Part shown: positions 43,676 to 54,465 of the stretch, piece after piece
Layout: every line of letters starts with the position of its first letter
Position numbering within the stretch: the stretch's first letter is position 1
Origin: Watersipora subatra
Lineage: Eukaryota > Bryozoa > Gymnolaemata > Cheilostomatida > Watersiporidae
Assembly (NCBI RefSeq): GCF_963576615.1
Contig: NC_088714.1
Location: 33,946,643 to 34,010,642 of the forward strand
Direction of reading: 5' to 3'
Length of the DNA: 64,000 bases
Position numbers and translations under genes: made by a program
Notes under the pieces: model-generated
Told to the model about the DNA's origin: nothing
The model's input: only the letters and a program-made list of their open reading frames with translations
The model's database searches: none

Positions 43676-43853
43676 AGACCTGCCAACCCAAGAGTGGGGC
43701 AATGCGTGAGATTTGGTTTTGGGGCAATTGATGTATCAATGATAGCATATATAAAATTTTTGAAATTGGGGCAAAAATCTCACGCATTTTCATTTTTTCT
43801 TTGGGGTAATTGCGTGAGTCTCACGCCCAATGCGCGAGAGTTGGCAGGTATGT
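43676..43853. mobile_element. 178-bp hAT-type MITE
   Basis: The left end AGACCTGCCAAC and right end GTTGGCAGGTATGT are inverted repeats. Subterminal GCGTGAG/CTCACGC blocks are also mirrored. The 8-bp duplication GTGTCGAC flanks it (43668-43675 and 43854-43861). It carries no protein. The ORF at 43619-43894 spans it and is spurious. Confidence 0.75.
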
Positions 43854-43880
43854 GTGTCGACATCGTGAGTTTATCTTTTA

Positions 43881-44435
43881 TTGGTGGCAAGTGATTATTT
43901 ATTAGATATATATTTGTTGTATTGGTCTGCACACGGTCGTCTGTTTGTGTACCGCTTGGTCTACTTTGCCACTCAAATAATCACAGGTATTACGGAGTCA
44001 CTAACTAAAGCTCGTAGTACGCTAATACAGCCATATTTATTTAATCACACGCAAGGTCATCCAACTTGTAATAGATCCCACATAGTAGTGCTTGCAAGGG
44101 CCGTAAGTCGCTATATTAGCGAGAGGCCAGTGCAAAACGTCACTACAATTTCATTTTCTTTAGCTATATTTTTCATATGGAATTTTTTTGGTGCATCATT
44201 AAACGCCATTGACATAATTTCGATGTTTGTTCAATTTCGGTGTTCATTCAGTTTCTTGTCAGGTTCTAGAAAGAGAACTATTTTTTCATTGGAAAAAGAA
44301 GTGGCCCGACCCCCACTGTTTTGGTTTCATATATTTAATAAGTCAGCTGTCAGGTATTTATTAGGATTTATTGGCAAGGTACAAGAAACAATTAACAAGA
44401 TACACATACGCCATAGAGCTCGTGCTAACACGTGA
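43881..44435 (+). other. long ORF of unknown nature
   Basis: An open frame of 184 codons. The last 39 or so come from the Gypsy LTR that starts at 44317, so the stop is not original. The first 145 show no known domain; a hydrophobic stretch (SLAIFFIWNFFGASL) is visible. Could be a relic coding region interrupted by the retrotransposon, or chance. Confidence 0.25.
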
Positions 44436-44480
44436 CTGGAAGACGGAAACTGCTTATATAGCCTACTGCAATCTATAACA
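44317..44480 (-). repeat. 3' LTR of the Gypsy element
   Basis: Differs from the 5' LTR by a few substitutions and two small indels (around GAAACAATTAACA and TAGCC), so the insertion is not very recent. Confidence 0.88.
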
Positions 44481-44492
44481 TTTTCCTTCTAA
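44481..44492 (-). other. polypurine tract
   Basis: AGAAGGAAAA on the minus strand directly before the 3' LTR, the usual plus-strand primer. Confidence 0.65.
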
Positions 44493-44734
44493 ACCTTACT
44501 GTTTAAACCATAAACAGTAGATTCAAAACTTGTAACATGTGATTGTCTTGACCACTCGATAAACAAAAAATAAAATACTACAACAAACTTACACGCACTA
44601 CTACTAAAAAATTACAATATCTAAGTAAGACACGGGATCCCACCCAAGGCCCTGGAAAGACCACCCAAGAGCATGAGGTGTCAACCCCACCACAACCCTA
44701 GGAGCTGCTCATGAACACTCACCCTAGGAGCTGC

Positions 44735-45965
44735 TCATGAACACTCATACTGATCTAAATACGCAGGCCTCTTTAGTTCTCTGCCAAATCTAGACCGCGT
44801 TACCAACAGACTCAAAGCGGAGACAGTTGGCAGTGCACTCGCGACGCTAGCCGGCGGTTTATCAGAACCCCCTAGTACGCTCGCTCGCTCTCTGTTTTGA
44901 TCCCCAGTATTGGCATTTCTTACAATCCCAGACCCATTCTTGCCCATAGGAAATTCTCTAGGATGAATTGGCTTGTTGACTTGACTACTTCGTATATCTA
45001 CACCGTTACGTCTAAAGAGCATGTTTTTGTCTGTCTTTACTAAGTAAGATCTATCACTATATGTACCCTCAATCTCACCTTGTATCCATTTTTTTGGCAG
45101 TTCTGAAATACACTTGTTCATTTGATCTAAACCCTTCTTTCTCAGAGCCCGCCTTCCTATCATAGTAATACTTATCCTTTGCTTTACGTTCACCCAGTGG
45201 TAATCTGACCTCACTTTTAACTCGTAGGTCTGAACTTGGTACCTAACTACCGAGAGTGGCAGGCTGTCGCATAAAGAGCGCCCTTGCAACAATTGGGCAG
45301 AAGAAGGCAAGCCCTCTCCAATAGGGGTGTTGCGAAGGTGGGCTGGGTGTTGGGACAACCCAGTCCACACATCGGCCTATCATAGACTTCACCGTCCCAA
45401 TAGTGCGCTCCACTTGGCCTTTTCCTGATGGGTGAAGCGGGGAACTAGTTACATGTTTGATACTTTTTGAATTACAATATTTTCTGAAATAAGAAGACGA
45501 GAACTGAGGACCATTATCCGATACCAGTACCTGTGAAGTCCCAAAATCAGAAAACACTTGTCGTAGTGCTTGTGCCACAGTTTTAGCAGTGGTAGTTTCC
45601 AATTCTTTCACTGCAGGCCATTTAGAAAGATAGTCTACTAACATAAGGTACTCCTTACCTTTGAAACTAAATAAATCGACACCCACTTTCTGAAATGGGA
45701 AATACGGGATTGATACTGAAAGCAGTGGTCCCTTCCTACCTTTTCTTTTCAATGTACGACAAGGCTCACAAGCCAGGCATTTATCCTTTATACGTCGTCT
45801 TAGGCCAGGCCAAAAAACAGCTGTCTGTGCGCATTGCATTGTTTTAGTTATACCCTGATGAGCTGAATGCAATGCCTCTAAAACCTCATTTCTCAAGGTC
45901 ACTGGAATTACGAGTCTGTTGCCATAAAATACAATGCCACCTACCTCATCTAAGTTATTTCTCAA
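44735..45965 (-). pseudogene. Gypsy integrase and C-terminal region
   Basis: Minus strand 45965-45243 carries the H-H-C-C zinc-binding end (H-S-A-H-Q-G...C-L-A-C-E-P-C) and the D-D-E core. The core shows KVGVDLFSFKGKEYLMLVDY, SDNGPQFSS and HPSGKGQVERTIGTVK, so all three acidic catalytic positions are visible. The frame then shifts and the C-terminal tail continues as 45370-44735. Integrase joins the DNA copy to the genome. A 24-base direct repeat follows at 44695-44742 in the untranslated 3' part. Confidence 0.88.
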
Positions 45966-46070
45966 ACTCCAAAAGAGTAAAGTTGGACTTGGGCATACTC
46001 GTCTAGCTGTTGGCCACCCTTCCCTGATGAACTGTAACGCAACCGCCAGTTCTTCATCATTACTCGTAGC

Positions 46071-47684
46071 CTAGGCATACTTACCCATGGTTTCTTCCGA
46101 TCTAATTACAACTTTGCATACCTGCATCAGCGGATCTGGCCCCAGATCTTCTACCAGTCCCGTACCTGCAGGGCGCGTTCTGGATAGAGTATCAGCTATC
46201 ACCATATCATTACCAAGAACATAAGTCAGCGTGAACGAATAACTTAGCAGCTCTAGTCGCATTGCTGCCAGCGTAGGTGAAAGTGTAGCTATCTCTTTTT
46301 CCATGATACCCAACAGCGGTTTGTTGTCTGTGGCAATTGTGACATGTCTGCCCTAACAGTAATATCTGAATCGTTTGCATGCAAAAACTGTAGCCAACAG
46401 CTCTTTCTCAATTTGCGAGTACCTCTGTTGAGTTTCTGTAAGAGACTTGGCCACAAACTCAATTGGCCTACCACCCTGTAGAAGTACTGCCCCCAAAGAA
46501 TGAGAGCTAGCATCAGCTGGAAGGGTTACTGCAGCTTTAGGATCAAAATAAGAAAGAGTAGGAGCATCAAGTATACTCTTTTTTAAGGCCTCAAAAGCTT
46601 GTGCTTGCTGGATCTCCCATATAAATTCCTTCGACTTTTTGTACACCTCTCACAAAGGGTAAGTCAATTCAGACAATCCTGGAATGAATTTGGACAAGTA
46701 GTTTATAAACCTGAGTACCCTCTCATCTGCCTTGCTATCTGTTATGTCTTATTCCCCAAGGTCAGCTAGCTAGCAGAAATGACCTACTTACGCAATTGTT
46801 GTTTTTTGCTTAGTGTCTCATTCTCCTAATATGGCATGGCTTGCTATCTTCTTGCATGCTGTCACTTTATTAAATAGATTGTAAGAGACAAGTCAACCTC
46901 CCGTTTCTACGCAACCTAAGGATTTATCACTATCATTGGGTATGACCATGTTCTTCACCGCACTTACCTTGTCGGCTCCAGGCCAGACGCCGTGCTCAGA
47001 CAACTCATGACCTAAAAAAGTCACCACTTGCTGTCCAAAAACACACTTCTCCTTGTTCAGTGTGAGACCAGCGCTTTTACATCCCGCTAAAACCTGATGT
47101 AACCTATCATTGTGTTCTTTTAACGTCTTCGCATGAATCAAAATATCGTCTATATAGACTTCTACTCTCTCTATGCCTTGTAGCATATCTACCATTTTGG
47201 CATGAAATAGTTCAGGTGCATTACAGATACCCATAGAGCATCTGAGGTATCTAAACTTACCATATGGTGTGAAGAAACAGGTGAGTCTCGAAGACTCATA
47301 AGTCAATGGCAACTGGTGGAAGCTGTGTTTCCCATCTAAACAACTGAAATACTTAGCTCCATGTAGACGAGCAAATATCTCAGTGCTAGTACTAATGAGA
47401 CATTGTGTTCTTATAAACTGAGTGTTCAAGTACTGTAGATTTAAGCATATTCTGATTTTATCATTTGGTTTTCTCACAGTTACTGTTGGGCGTAGCCACT
47501 CTGAGGGCTCCTCATCCATACATATGATACCCGCATTTTCCAGTTTATAGAACTCTTTTTTGAATTTCTGTCTAATACCCTGTGGTATTGTTCTAGGCGC
47601 CACAGCTTTGGGCACTGCTGTTGGTTTCAACTGAAATTCGATTTCTTTTTTAATCTTACCTAAACCTTGAAGAAGATCACTCAT
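46071..47684 (-). pseudogene. Gypsy reverse transcriptase and RNase H
   Basis: The RT piece (47684-46893) shows IRICLNLQYLNTQFIR, FSCLDGKHSFHQLPL, GICNAPELFHAKMVDML and VEVYIDDILIHAK, including the Y-I-D-D catalytic box. The frame is lost near 46895. RNase H follows in two frames: TLPADASSHSLGAVLLQGGR, then KSLTETQQRYSQIEKELLAT (46646-46353), and a later SFTLTYVLGNDMVIADTLSR with the D-x-L-S-R end (46313-46071). RT copies element RNA and RNase H degrades it. An expected region at 46650-46890 is badly decayed. Confidence 0.88.
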
Positions 47685-49019
47685 AGTTTTTTGCTATGTC
47701 TTCACACAGTTTTGACCACAAATTGCTAATTGGCAGCTCTTTGACTACATTTACACCAAGTATAAGCCCCAAATCCTTGATTGCGGGTAATTCCAACAGA
47801 GTCCCTTTATGCGCTGAAACACTGTCTATATAAAACATCGCTTCACATGCTTTTTGATTGATTGCCACCCGCAATGAGACTTTACCGATTGGTCGAATTT
47901 GTTGGCCACCAAAATCCAGTAGCGAAATCCTAGTGCTCTTGATGTGACCAATACCCAAACTCCACAAAGTAGACATGTACATAATGCTTACCTGGGTCCC
48001 CGTGTCAATTTGACATTTTACAATTTTTTCTACAATGGAAATATCTAGGAACCAACCCCCTTTACCCCCATTAACACTAAATACTGAAAACTCAATGTCA
48101 CTCTTCTCTTCAGAGTCTGGGATCCCTACAGACACCGCCAGTGCCTGCTGCTTCTCATGTGTATTACCCTCCCATTGAGAATCAACTTCTGCAGACAGAG
48201 TTTTTAGAGAATTTTCACCTCTTTGCCTTTGGCCTTGTTTACAAGCTCTAGCCAAATGATTAAAGAGATGGCATGTGTTGCATCGCTTTCCGTACGCAGG
48301 ACACGTGCCTTTAGCATGACTCCCCCCACAATATTTACAGTCAGAAATCAGTTTTTTGTCAGTACGTGGTGCCGCTTGACTTCTGTATTTGTTTCGGTTT
48401 ATTGCATTTACTGGCACCCCTCCACCTTCAGCACCTAGGCCTACTGAATTTACTACTGAGCTGCTAGAGCTACCTAGCCCATCAACTTCCTCTCGCTGAT
48501 GCTTAGGAATTATTTCTTTGGCTCTCATTTTTGATTTGATATTATCCAGAGTCACCCGATCATCCAATTGTAACTCTCTGGATACCTCTTTGTCTTCCAT
48601 ACCAGCCAGGATTCTTGTCTTCAACATTGACACCCGTTGCTCATCCCCCAACCACATTTTGTGACTAACTCATACAGTGTCCTAATGTACTCTTCATTGG
48701 ATTCGTGATTGCCTTGAACGTGGTTAGAAAACAGTATACTGTAATATAGTGAGCAGTCTCGGGGTTGAAAATATGCATCAAATGCAGCTAATGTTCTATC
48801 ATATAAAGTATTCGCAGGTGTACCACTAGTATCAGCTGCTACGGTTAGCAAAGGGAATATTTTCTCAGCTTCTTCCCTCATTATAAAAATAAGTATGTCA
48901 ACTTGTTGGGCTGTTTTGGCATCAATATCAGCTGCACTCTTATATCTGGCAAAGCGCTTTTTCCACATTTCACTGGCATTAGTGAAATCCAGTTCACTGG
49001 GAGGTTTTACTGCAGGCAT
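47677..49019 (-). pseudogene. Gypsy gag and protease
   Basis: Gag starts at ATG 49019 (MPAVKPPSELDFTNASEMWK), with the W-x-x-R-F-x-x-Y pattern of capsid-type gag proteins. The frame changes near 48640, and the second piece (48657-47677) carries the nucleocapsid knuckle CKYCGGSHAKGTC with a second C-x2-C...H...C motif. It then carries the retropepsin active site C-Q-I-D-T-G-T-Q (about 48010). The gag/pol junction at 47684-47677 overlaps by 8 bases, which may be the original programmed shift site. Confidence 0.85.
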
Positions 49020-49184
49020 AATTTCGGTAGATCAAAGTGATACTATATGGTTGCTACCCTGCACTTATCTGAGAAGTTTAAAGTCAAATCAATATTCCAT
49101 TGATAGACTGATTTGCCTGTGGCACGCTTGGTTAAGACAATGTCTCACTTCTGACAGTTCACATCGATCATTGGGTGATTGCTG

Positions 49185-49202
49185 TCCTTACTCGCAGCGT
49201 CA
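49185..49202 (-). other. candidate primer binding site
   Basis: TGACGCTGCGAGTAAGGA lies directly after the 5' LTR. It begins TGA and not the usual TGG, so either it is mutated or another primer is used. Confidence 0.4.
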
Positions 49203-49347
49203 TGTTTTGGTTTCATATACTTAATAAGTCAGCTGTCAGGTATTTATTAGGATTTATTGGCAAGGTGCAAGATACACATACGCCATGGAGCTCGTGCTAA
49301 CACGTGATCGAAAAACGGAAACTGCTTATATACTGCAATCTATAACA
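49203..49347 (-). repeat. 5' LTR of the Gypsy element
   Basis: 145 bp, TG...CA type ends, about 90 % alike to the 3' LTR outside indels by eye. Carries a TATATAAGC box (minus strand, near 49332-49324), a likely promoter. Confidence 0.88.
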
Positions 49348-49565
49348 CGTACATAGATTGTTTTTGAGTTTGCTTTTACATTCTACAATTGTTTTTGTCT
49401 ATTTATATAAATAAATATGCACAAATAGCGCCAATATATATAATTTAATTATGTATATAAGTATTTAAATTATTATTATTAATCAATTATTAAATTTTAT
49501 ATAATATGCGTAAATGCAGTTCTGTAAATGAGACACCTCAATTGCTCACTTTATTTTTTTTTTCT
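49348..49565. other. AT-rich spacer
   Basis: No feature recognised. Confidence 0.35.
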
Positions 49566-49612
49566 CGACTCGAGTTGAGAACACGGGACGCGAGGCACTG
49601 TAAGACGCCATA
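49566..49612. mobile_element. isolated end of the ACGCCTTACAG-type TIR element
   Basis: CGACTCGAGTTGAGAACACG then GACGCGAGGCACTGTAAGACGCC matches the right end at 34770-34824. Confidence 0.55.
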
Positions 49613-50700
49613 GGCAGGGTGATTGACTCATTTTCTGCGGCAGATTTCTTTCACTTTTGAGTTTCTAATTTGATCTTAGGTGTCTTGTTGCTTGTAGGTC
49701 AGTTATGCTTATTTTGTGGTCTGGCTTTACTGTATCTTGTTTGGGGATATTCCCATACAACAGTGTTAAGCTATTATAAACAATATTGATATTTTTCAGT
49801 TAAAGATACTTTTTCATTTTATAAGTGTAACAACTAAAATACATAATAGATAAAATTGTAAAAAATAATATTAGTGACAAAAGGTTTAAATAGCCAATGT
49901 TACACCCTTGCTCGATCGTTTATTCATGATCTTAGCTCAATTCCCTACAACTGAGTTTCGACAGTCAAACAAGAGTCATGACAGGCTATAGATAGGGAGC
50001 CTCAACAGCTGAATTAGAAAGAGGCCTCATCAGATGGAGAGAAAGAGGCCTCAGCAGATGGAGAGAAAGAGACCTCAGCAGATGGAAAGAAAGAGGCCTC
50101 AGCAAATAAAAAGAAAGAGGCCTCAGCAGATGGAGAGAAAGAGGCCTCAGCAGATGGAGAGAAAGAGGCCTCAGCAGATGGAGAGAAAGGGCCTCATCAG
50201 ATGGAGAGAAAGAGGCCTCAGCAGATGGAGAAAAAGGGCCTCATCAGATGGAGAGAAAGAGGCCTCAGCAAATGGAGAGAAAGGGCTTCTGTTCTTTATG
50301 TTGTAGAGTGTTGGTATCAGAGAACACTTGTTTTTAAGACATCATGGGAATGTACAGATTAGAACTGATGACTTACTCCAGTTGTTTTGGTCGTGTCTGG
50401 TAGAGGCCTAATTTTTTTGGAAGTTTTCTGGCAGGATGATTGACTTATCTTTTGTGATAGATTCCTTCCACTTTATAGCTTGAAATTTTTTGTACACCCT
50501 CTTTTAATTATTGGATTGTTCGATGCTTTGGGTGTATATGTTGTAGTCTGGTTTCAGTCCCTGTTAGTATTTTGTATCAGTGATGTTTCTATACAACAAC
50601 GCAAATAATCTATCTCATATTTATGCATTCCAAGTTTTTAGTGAATGCTATAACAAAACATTAATCCGGCTTTAAAATATTATTTTATAGACTGCTAGCA
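49613..50700. repeat. duplicated AT-rich repeat around a minisatellite
   Basis: 49613-49800 (GGCAGGGTGATTGACTCATT..) resembles 50420-50600 (GGCAGGATGATTGACTTATC..). The shared order is a TTTCACTTT or TTCCACTTTATAG block, then a TGTAGTCTGGTTT-like and a CATACAACA-like block. The start also resembles 31205-31230. A dispersed repeat of unknown class. Confidence 0.45.
50022..50290. repeat. 24-bp minisatellite
   Basis: About 11 units of AGAGAAAGAGGCCTCAGCAG plus ATGG, purine-rich on plus. The ORF at 50034-50306 is a by-product. Confidence 0.92.
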
Positions 50701-50804
50701 ATAAATTTCTCCTTTACATAAGTTGAAAATTTAAAAAATTATCCACAAAAATAAACTATTCTTGGAAGTCAACTCTCAAAAACCTATTTACGCATTAATA
50801 AGAA

Positions 50805-50965
50805 ATGTCAAATAACTCGCCTAATTATTATGAGTTCAAGTATGAGGACAAAATAATGCAATGGACTTTCTATCATAAATCCGTTATTCTGCTTTCAAGA
50901 CCAGACAACAATCTTACGAACGGATCTATAGCCTGTACTTTTAATAACTATCATCTCTTCCTTGT
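50805..50965. mobile_element. Gypsy pol fragment, paralogue of 58685-58830
   Basis: CCTAATTATTATGAGTT and the following 110 bases match 58687-58800 closely. The 58-kb copy belongs to a Gypsy pol region on the minus strand. The plus-strand ORF is therefore not a gene. Confidence 0.5.
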
Positions 50966-51365
50966 AGTTGGTATGTCACTAGATCTTATTTGAATGGTGA
51001 ATGAACATAACATAGGTTGAAACTTACAGGGTAACAGTATTTCAGAGCCGGTAACTGACGATTGTTCACATAAGCAAAATACTTGTAAGTTCACTGTCTG
51101 TACCAGACAATTGGCTAAAATAACAGAAACAAAAATAACTATAAACAAACAAAAGAACTGTGTGAAAATGTTTTGAGCTGTAGCATATGGATCCAGCTTG
51201 ACTGTCCATCATACTTGATTGCCTAATATGGTGCTCCAAATTGGTATTGCTTCAGAACTGACAATAGTTTGTTCTCTTTGTCTTTACTTCCACTGGAACC
51301 TGAGGGACCAAGTTTTTTTCTGCTTTGTCTACATTGCCTACATGGCATTTTTGTGATAGTGGCGA
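50966..51365. other. no feature recognised
   Basis: Nothing beyond short chance ORFs. Confidence 0.35.
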
Positions 51366-51507
51366 TTAACTGTTTCTTTTTGAGCTTTTAGGAGCTTGCA
51401 ATCACATTTCCACATATTTTGCACCTACCACACACCAGAGTAAAACATGGTGAATCTTTTGATACCAAATAACTGTAATGGGAATTTTGTTGCAAGTCAA
51501 AATTTAA
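51366..51507. mobile_element. right-end fragment of the TTAA-type MITE
   Basis: Parallels 53385-53519 (TTTAAGAGCTTG.., CACATTTCCACATATTT.., ending TGCAAGTCAA). The left part is missing. Confidence 0.7.
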
Positions 51508-51563
51508 CACGCCAATCATGGTTATACCTATCACCTCTAAAGTGTCTTGAAGATCTGCTAGAG
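51508..51563 (-). pseudogene. Gypsy gag piece left of the hAT insertion
   Basis: The minus strand reads ADLQDTLEVIGITMIGVLN, continuing in frame direction from the gag remnant at 55492. The two are split by the hAT element. Confidence 0.5.
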
Positions 51564-51806
51564 CAGTGGTTCCCAACTACCTTGGAGCCATGGACCCCCT
51601 GAGCTCCTTATCTAAAAGTCATGGACCTTTTATAAACATCATAATATATAGTGTTTATAACAATGCGTTGTAAATTGGCGTACATTATAAATTAGAATAA
51701 TATAAGAGTCAGTAGATTTGACATGTTTCTATTTATTTTCTTATAAAAGCAATGCTATACTAAATTGCTTTGACTTTTAGTTTTCAGTAGTCAGTTTTTT
51801 AGTTTT

Positions 51807-54465
51807 TTAATTGTACTTCTTGTTTTTCACAAAATTCTCAATCTTTGGGGAAATGGTTGACAAAGCGCATCGCATGTCGTCTTCAAGTCCCAGTTGATTT
51901 TGTTGTTTCGATTTGAGAACAACCATGTAGGAGAAAGCGAACTTGCATAGGTATGTAGACACAAATGGGAGCAGAGTTTGAAGGGTGTGTTTGGCTGTCT
52001 GTGGATTTGAATGAATCATGGAAGGCCAAAATTCTTCAATGGTTTGATCTTCATGAACATCTTTGGCAGATGAGTCATTCTTCAAATCTATGTGTGCTTT
52101 CTGCAACTCACCAAGTACGCTTTCATTTTCTTTTCAAGGATTTCTGACAAGGCTCAGTTCTGATTCACTCCCCTCAGGAAAATAGTGCTGAAACTCTGAC
52201 TCCAAAGAATCCAAGTGAAATATAATATTACTTTGTAATGATATAGGCATTGAAATAGTTTCTTAATTTTTGGGCTGTAGAATCAAGGAAAGCGATTCAA
52301 ACATAGAAAAATTACCTTGAGCTACCTTTTTCTTCCATAATTCAAGTTTGCATAGGAATGCTTTCAAGACATCTGTGAACTTGACTATGTTTATGTTTTT
52401 TCCTTGCATCTGGCGATTAAGTTCATTGATTTGGTCGAATATATCCGCCAAGTAGGCTAGATTAAGCAGCCAAACTTCATCCTTTGGACATTTTTCGAAT
52501 TCTGCTTTGTTTTTCTGTTCCCAAAAGATCTTAATTTTTTCTTGTAGTTTGAATGTCCTTGCAGTTACGTTTCCTTTGGAAAGCCAACGAACATTTGTGT
52601 GATATAAAAAAACTTGATGCTCTGCTTCCATATCTTTGCATAGTTCTTTAAAGGTTGACTTGCAACAAAATTCACATTACAGTTATTTGATATGAAAAGA
52701 TTCCCCATGTATTACTCTGTTGTGTTGTAGGTGCAAAATATGCGGAAAGGTGATTACAAGCTCTTAAAAGGTCAAAAACGAACATAAAATCGCAGCCACA
52801 CGAGACCACTGTAGTTTGGAGTCTCTTTCCAAAACGGCTCAAATGTGATGTAGTTGTGAAAGATGGTTTCAGTTTACACTTTCATGCAACCTTATTCGTC
52901 AAAATATTTTCACAAATATGCTTCACGCATTCAATAAAACTATGTCTATTGTTTTTACGCGTCTATTTCATCGTCATCGTAATTCTGTCACCTTTAGCAG
53001 TGATATCTTATAACTTACCGTAAAAACTCGTTAAACTTTTTAACCTTCGCTCGAAGGAGTACATATCATTGTCTGATAATTATGACGAGCTTGTTGGTCA
53101 CTTGCGATAATTGAAAAGTGCTGCAGAAATTATTTGTGAAGTATTGGGTCACATGATTAGATTACGACTTGCCGATTAGACCAAACCGAAACAAAACTGT
53201 AAAGTAGCGAGCATCTATATTTGATATGGGGTCTTCGATAAAACCCGAAGTGTTTGTCATAAACTAGTGCTACGATAAGTTTTATATTGAGCTTTTTATA
53301 TGCCTTTCAATTCTTGTGAGAACATTACATGACAAGACAACCAAGTTTCATGGCTACATCATCGAAATAAAGAGATTCTAATCTACGGCGGCTTTTCGTT
53401 TCTGAGCTTTTAAGAGCTTGTACTCACATTTCCACATATTTGGCACCTACAACACAACAGAGTAAGACATGGTGAATCTTTTGATACCAAATAACTGTAA
53501 TGTGAATTTTATTGCAAGTCAACCTTTAAGCAATCTAGAATTCAGGGATCCGCCTTTGATATAGTTTACTATGCTAATTACCTGATTGAGGATTGCTGAA
53601 AATGATTCAGGAAGGGTTTTAGCAGCCAAAACATGTCTGCGTATCATACAATGTACGCCTTTGACATTTGGAACTAGCTGTTTCACTCTTGCTTGGAAGC
53701 CAGAGGTAGATCCTAACACTGATAGAGCACCATCTGTGCAGCAGCCGCATAAGTTTCCCATGACAGCTTTTCAGTCTCGGAGAATTGTGAAACCTTGTCA
53801 AGAATTTTAGAGGCGTGTATAGTTGTTTTGAGTGCACTGCAGAAAAGGAACGCCTCTTTGATGTTTTCATTGTTGACATACATGTATCTAGCAAAGACCA
53901 ACAACTGAGCACACGATTCCACATCTGTTGATTCATCAAGTTGAATAGAAAACAATCCAAAAAGTGCATTTCGAATTTCCTCTACCAACTGTTTGTTGAT
54001 GTTTTCACTCATTTCAGTTATTCGCCTTTGAATAGTGTTATTTGACAATGATATCGCAGATTTCTTTCTTTCGGCCACTTTACCAAGCACAAGCTTCTCC
54101 ATCTGCTGAGCGCAGGGTTTAATTAGCTGCTCCCCAATTGTGTAAGGTTTTTTCTGTTTTGCAATTTGTAATGCAACTGCATATGATGCTTCAACCGCCT
54201 TGTCCTGGGCTACCTGAAAAGCTCCATCAGAAGAAAATCATCTTCTTCAAGGATGTTTCCTGTCGTTCAGCAAATTTTCTGTCATGATTTACTAAATCAG
54301 ATTGTTGGGACCTTAGATGTAATTTTAGCTTAGCAGGCTTCATGGAATCGTTAGTCATCATTTTATGTCAGATCACACACTGAGGTTTTCTTTATCTTTT
54401 GTTATTAAACAGGTGAACCCATAGTCTAAATATGAATTGTCATATTTTCTTTTCTTGCTAGCCAT
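51807..54465 (-). pseudogene. hAT transposase, ZBED5-like, broken
   Basis: Starts MASKKRKYDNSYLDYGFTCL (54465), a BED-finger N-terminus, then after a shift N-D-S-M-K-P-A-K-L-K-L-H-L. The catalytic part (54102-53713) holds LFGLFSIQLDESTDVESCAQ and LLVFARYMYV. Then GNLCGCCTDGALSVLGSTSG (53761 on) with C-T-D-G-A lies in another frame. After the MITE come FLYHTNVRWLSKGNVTARTF (52620-52560) with the H-T-x-V-R-W-L-S-K-G motif, and LAYLADIFDQINELNRQMQG. The C-terminal part (52106-51807) reads TLLPFVSTYLCKFAFSYMVV. These are the ordered blocks of ZBED5/FAM200-type hAT transposases. Frame shifts, stops and the insertion make it inactive. Confidence 0.88.
52653..53524. mobile_element. TTAA-target MITE with long TIRs (full copy)
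   Basis: The ends GGTTGACTTGCAACAAAATT and TTTTATTGCAAGTCAACC are inverted repeats that continue for more than 130 bp (TTTGATAYSAAAAGATTC, CCATGT, TGTTGTGTTGTAGGTGCMAA, AAGCTCTTAAAAG). Both outer flanks read TTAA plus one base (52648-52651 and 53526-53529), giving a TTAA duplication. TTAA targets are used by piggyBac and Kolobok families. No transposase is inside its 872 bp. Three other partial copies lie in the window (23484, 33149, 51366). Confidence 0.8.

Larger units (their letters stand above)
44317..49347 (-). mobile_element. complete Gypsy-family LTR retrotransposon (frameshifted)
   Basis: 5.03 kb on the minus strand with two LTRs of 145 (5', 49203-49347) and 164 bp (3', 44317-44480). 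They begin TGTTATAG and end AACA. The 5' LTR is followed by a candidate primer site, and the 3' LTR is preceded by a purine tract. Gag, CCHC knuckle, protease, RT, RNase H and integrase follow in Ty3/Gypsy order. The five flanking bases (CCCAC left, CGTAC right) do not match exactly. Several frame breaks show it is no longer autonomous. The integrase and RT style suggests the invertebrate K02A2.6-like group. Confidence 0.92.

Noticed and set aside
44735-45370. 211-residue ORF as a host gene
   Set aside because: It overlaps and continues the Gypsy integrase C-terminal region and ends before the 3' LTR, so it belongs to the retrotransposon.
48895-49224. Plus-strand 109-residue ORF
   Set aside because: Antisense shadow of Gypsy gag, running into the LTR.
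50034-50306. Arg/Lys/Gln-rich repeat ORF
   Set aside because: By-product of the 24-bp purine-rich minisatellite.
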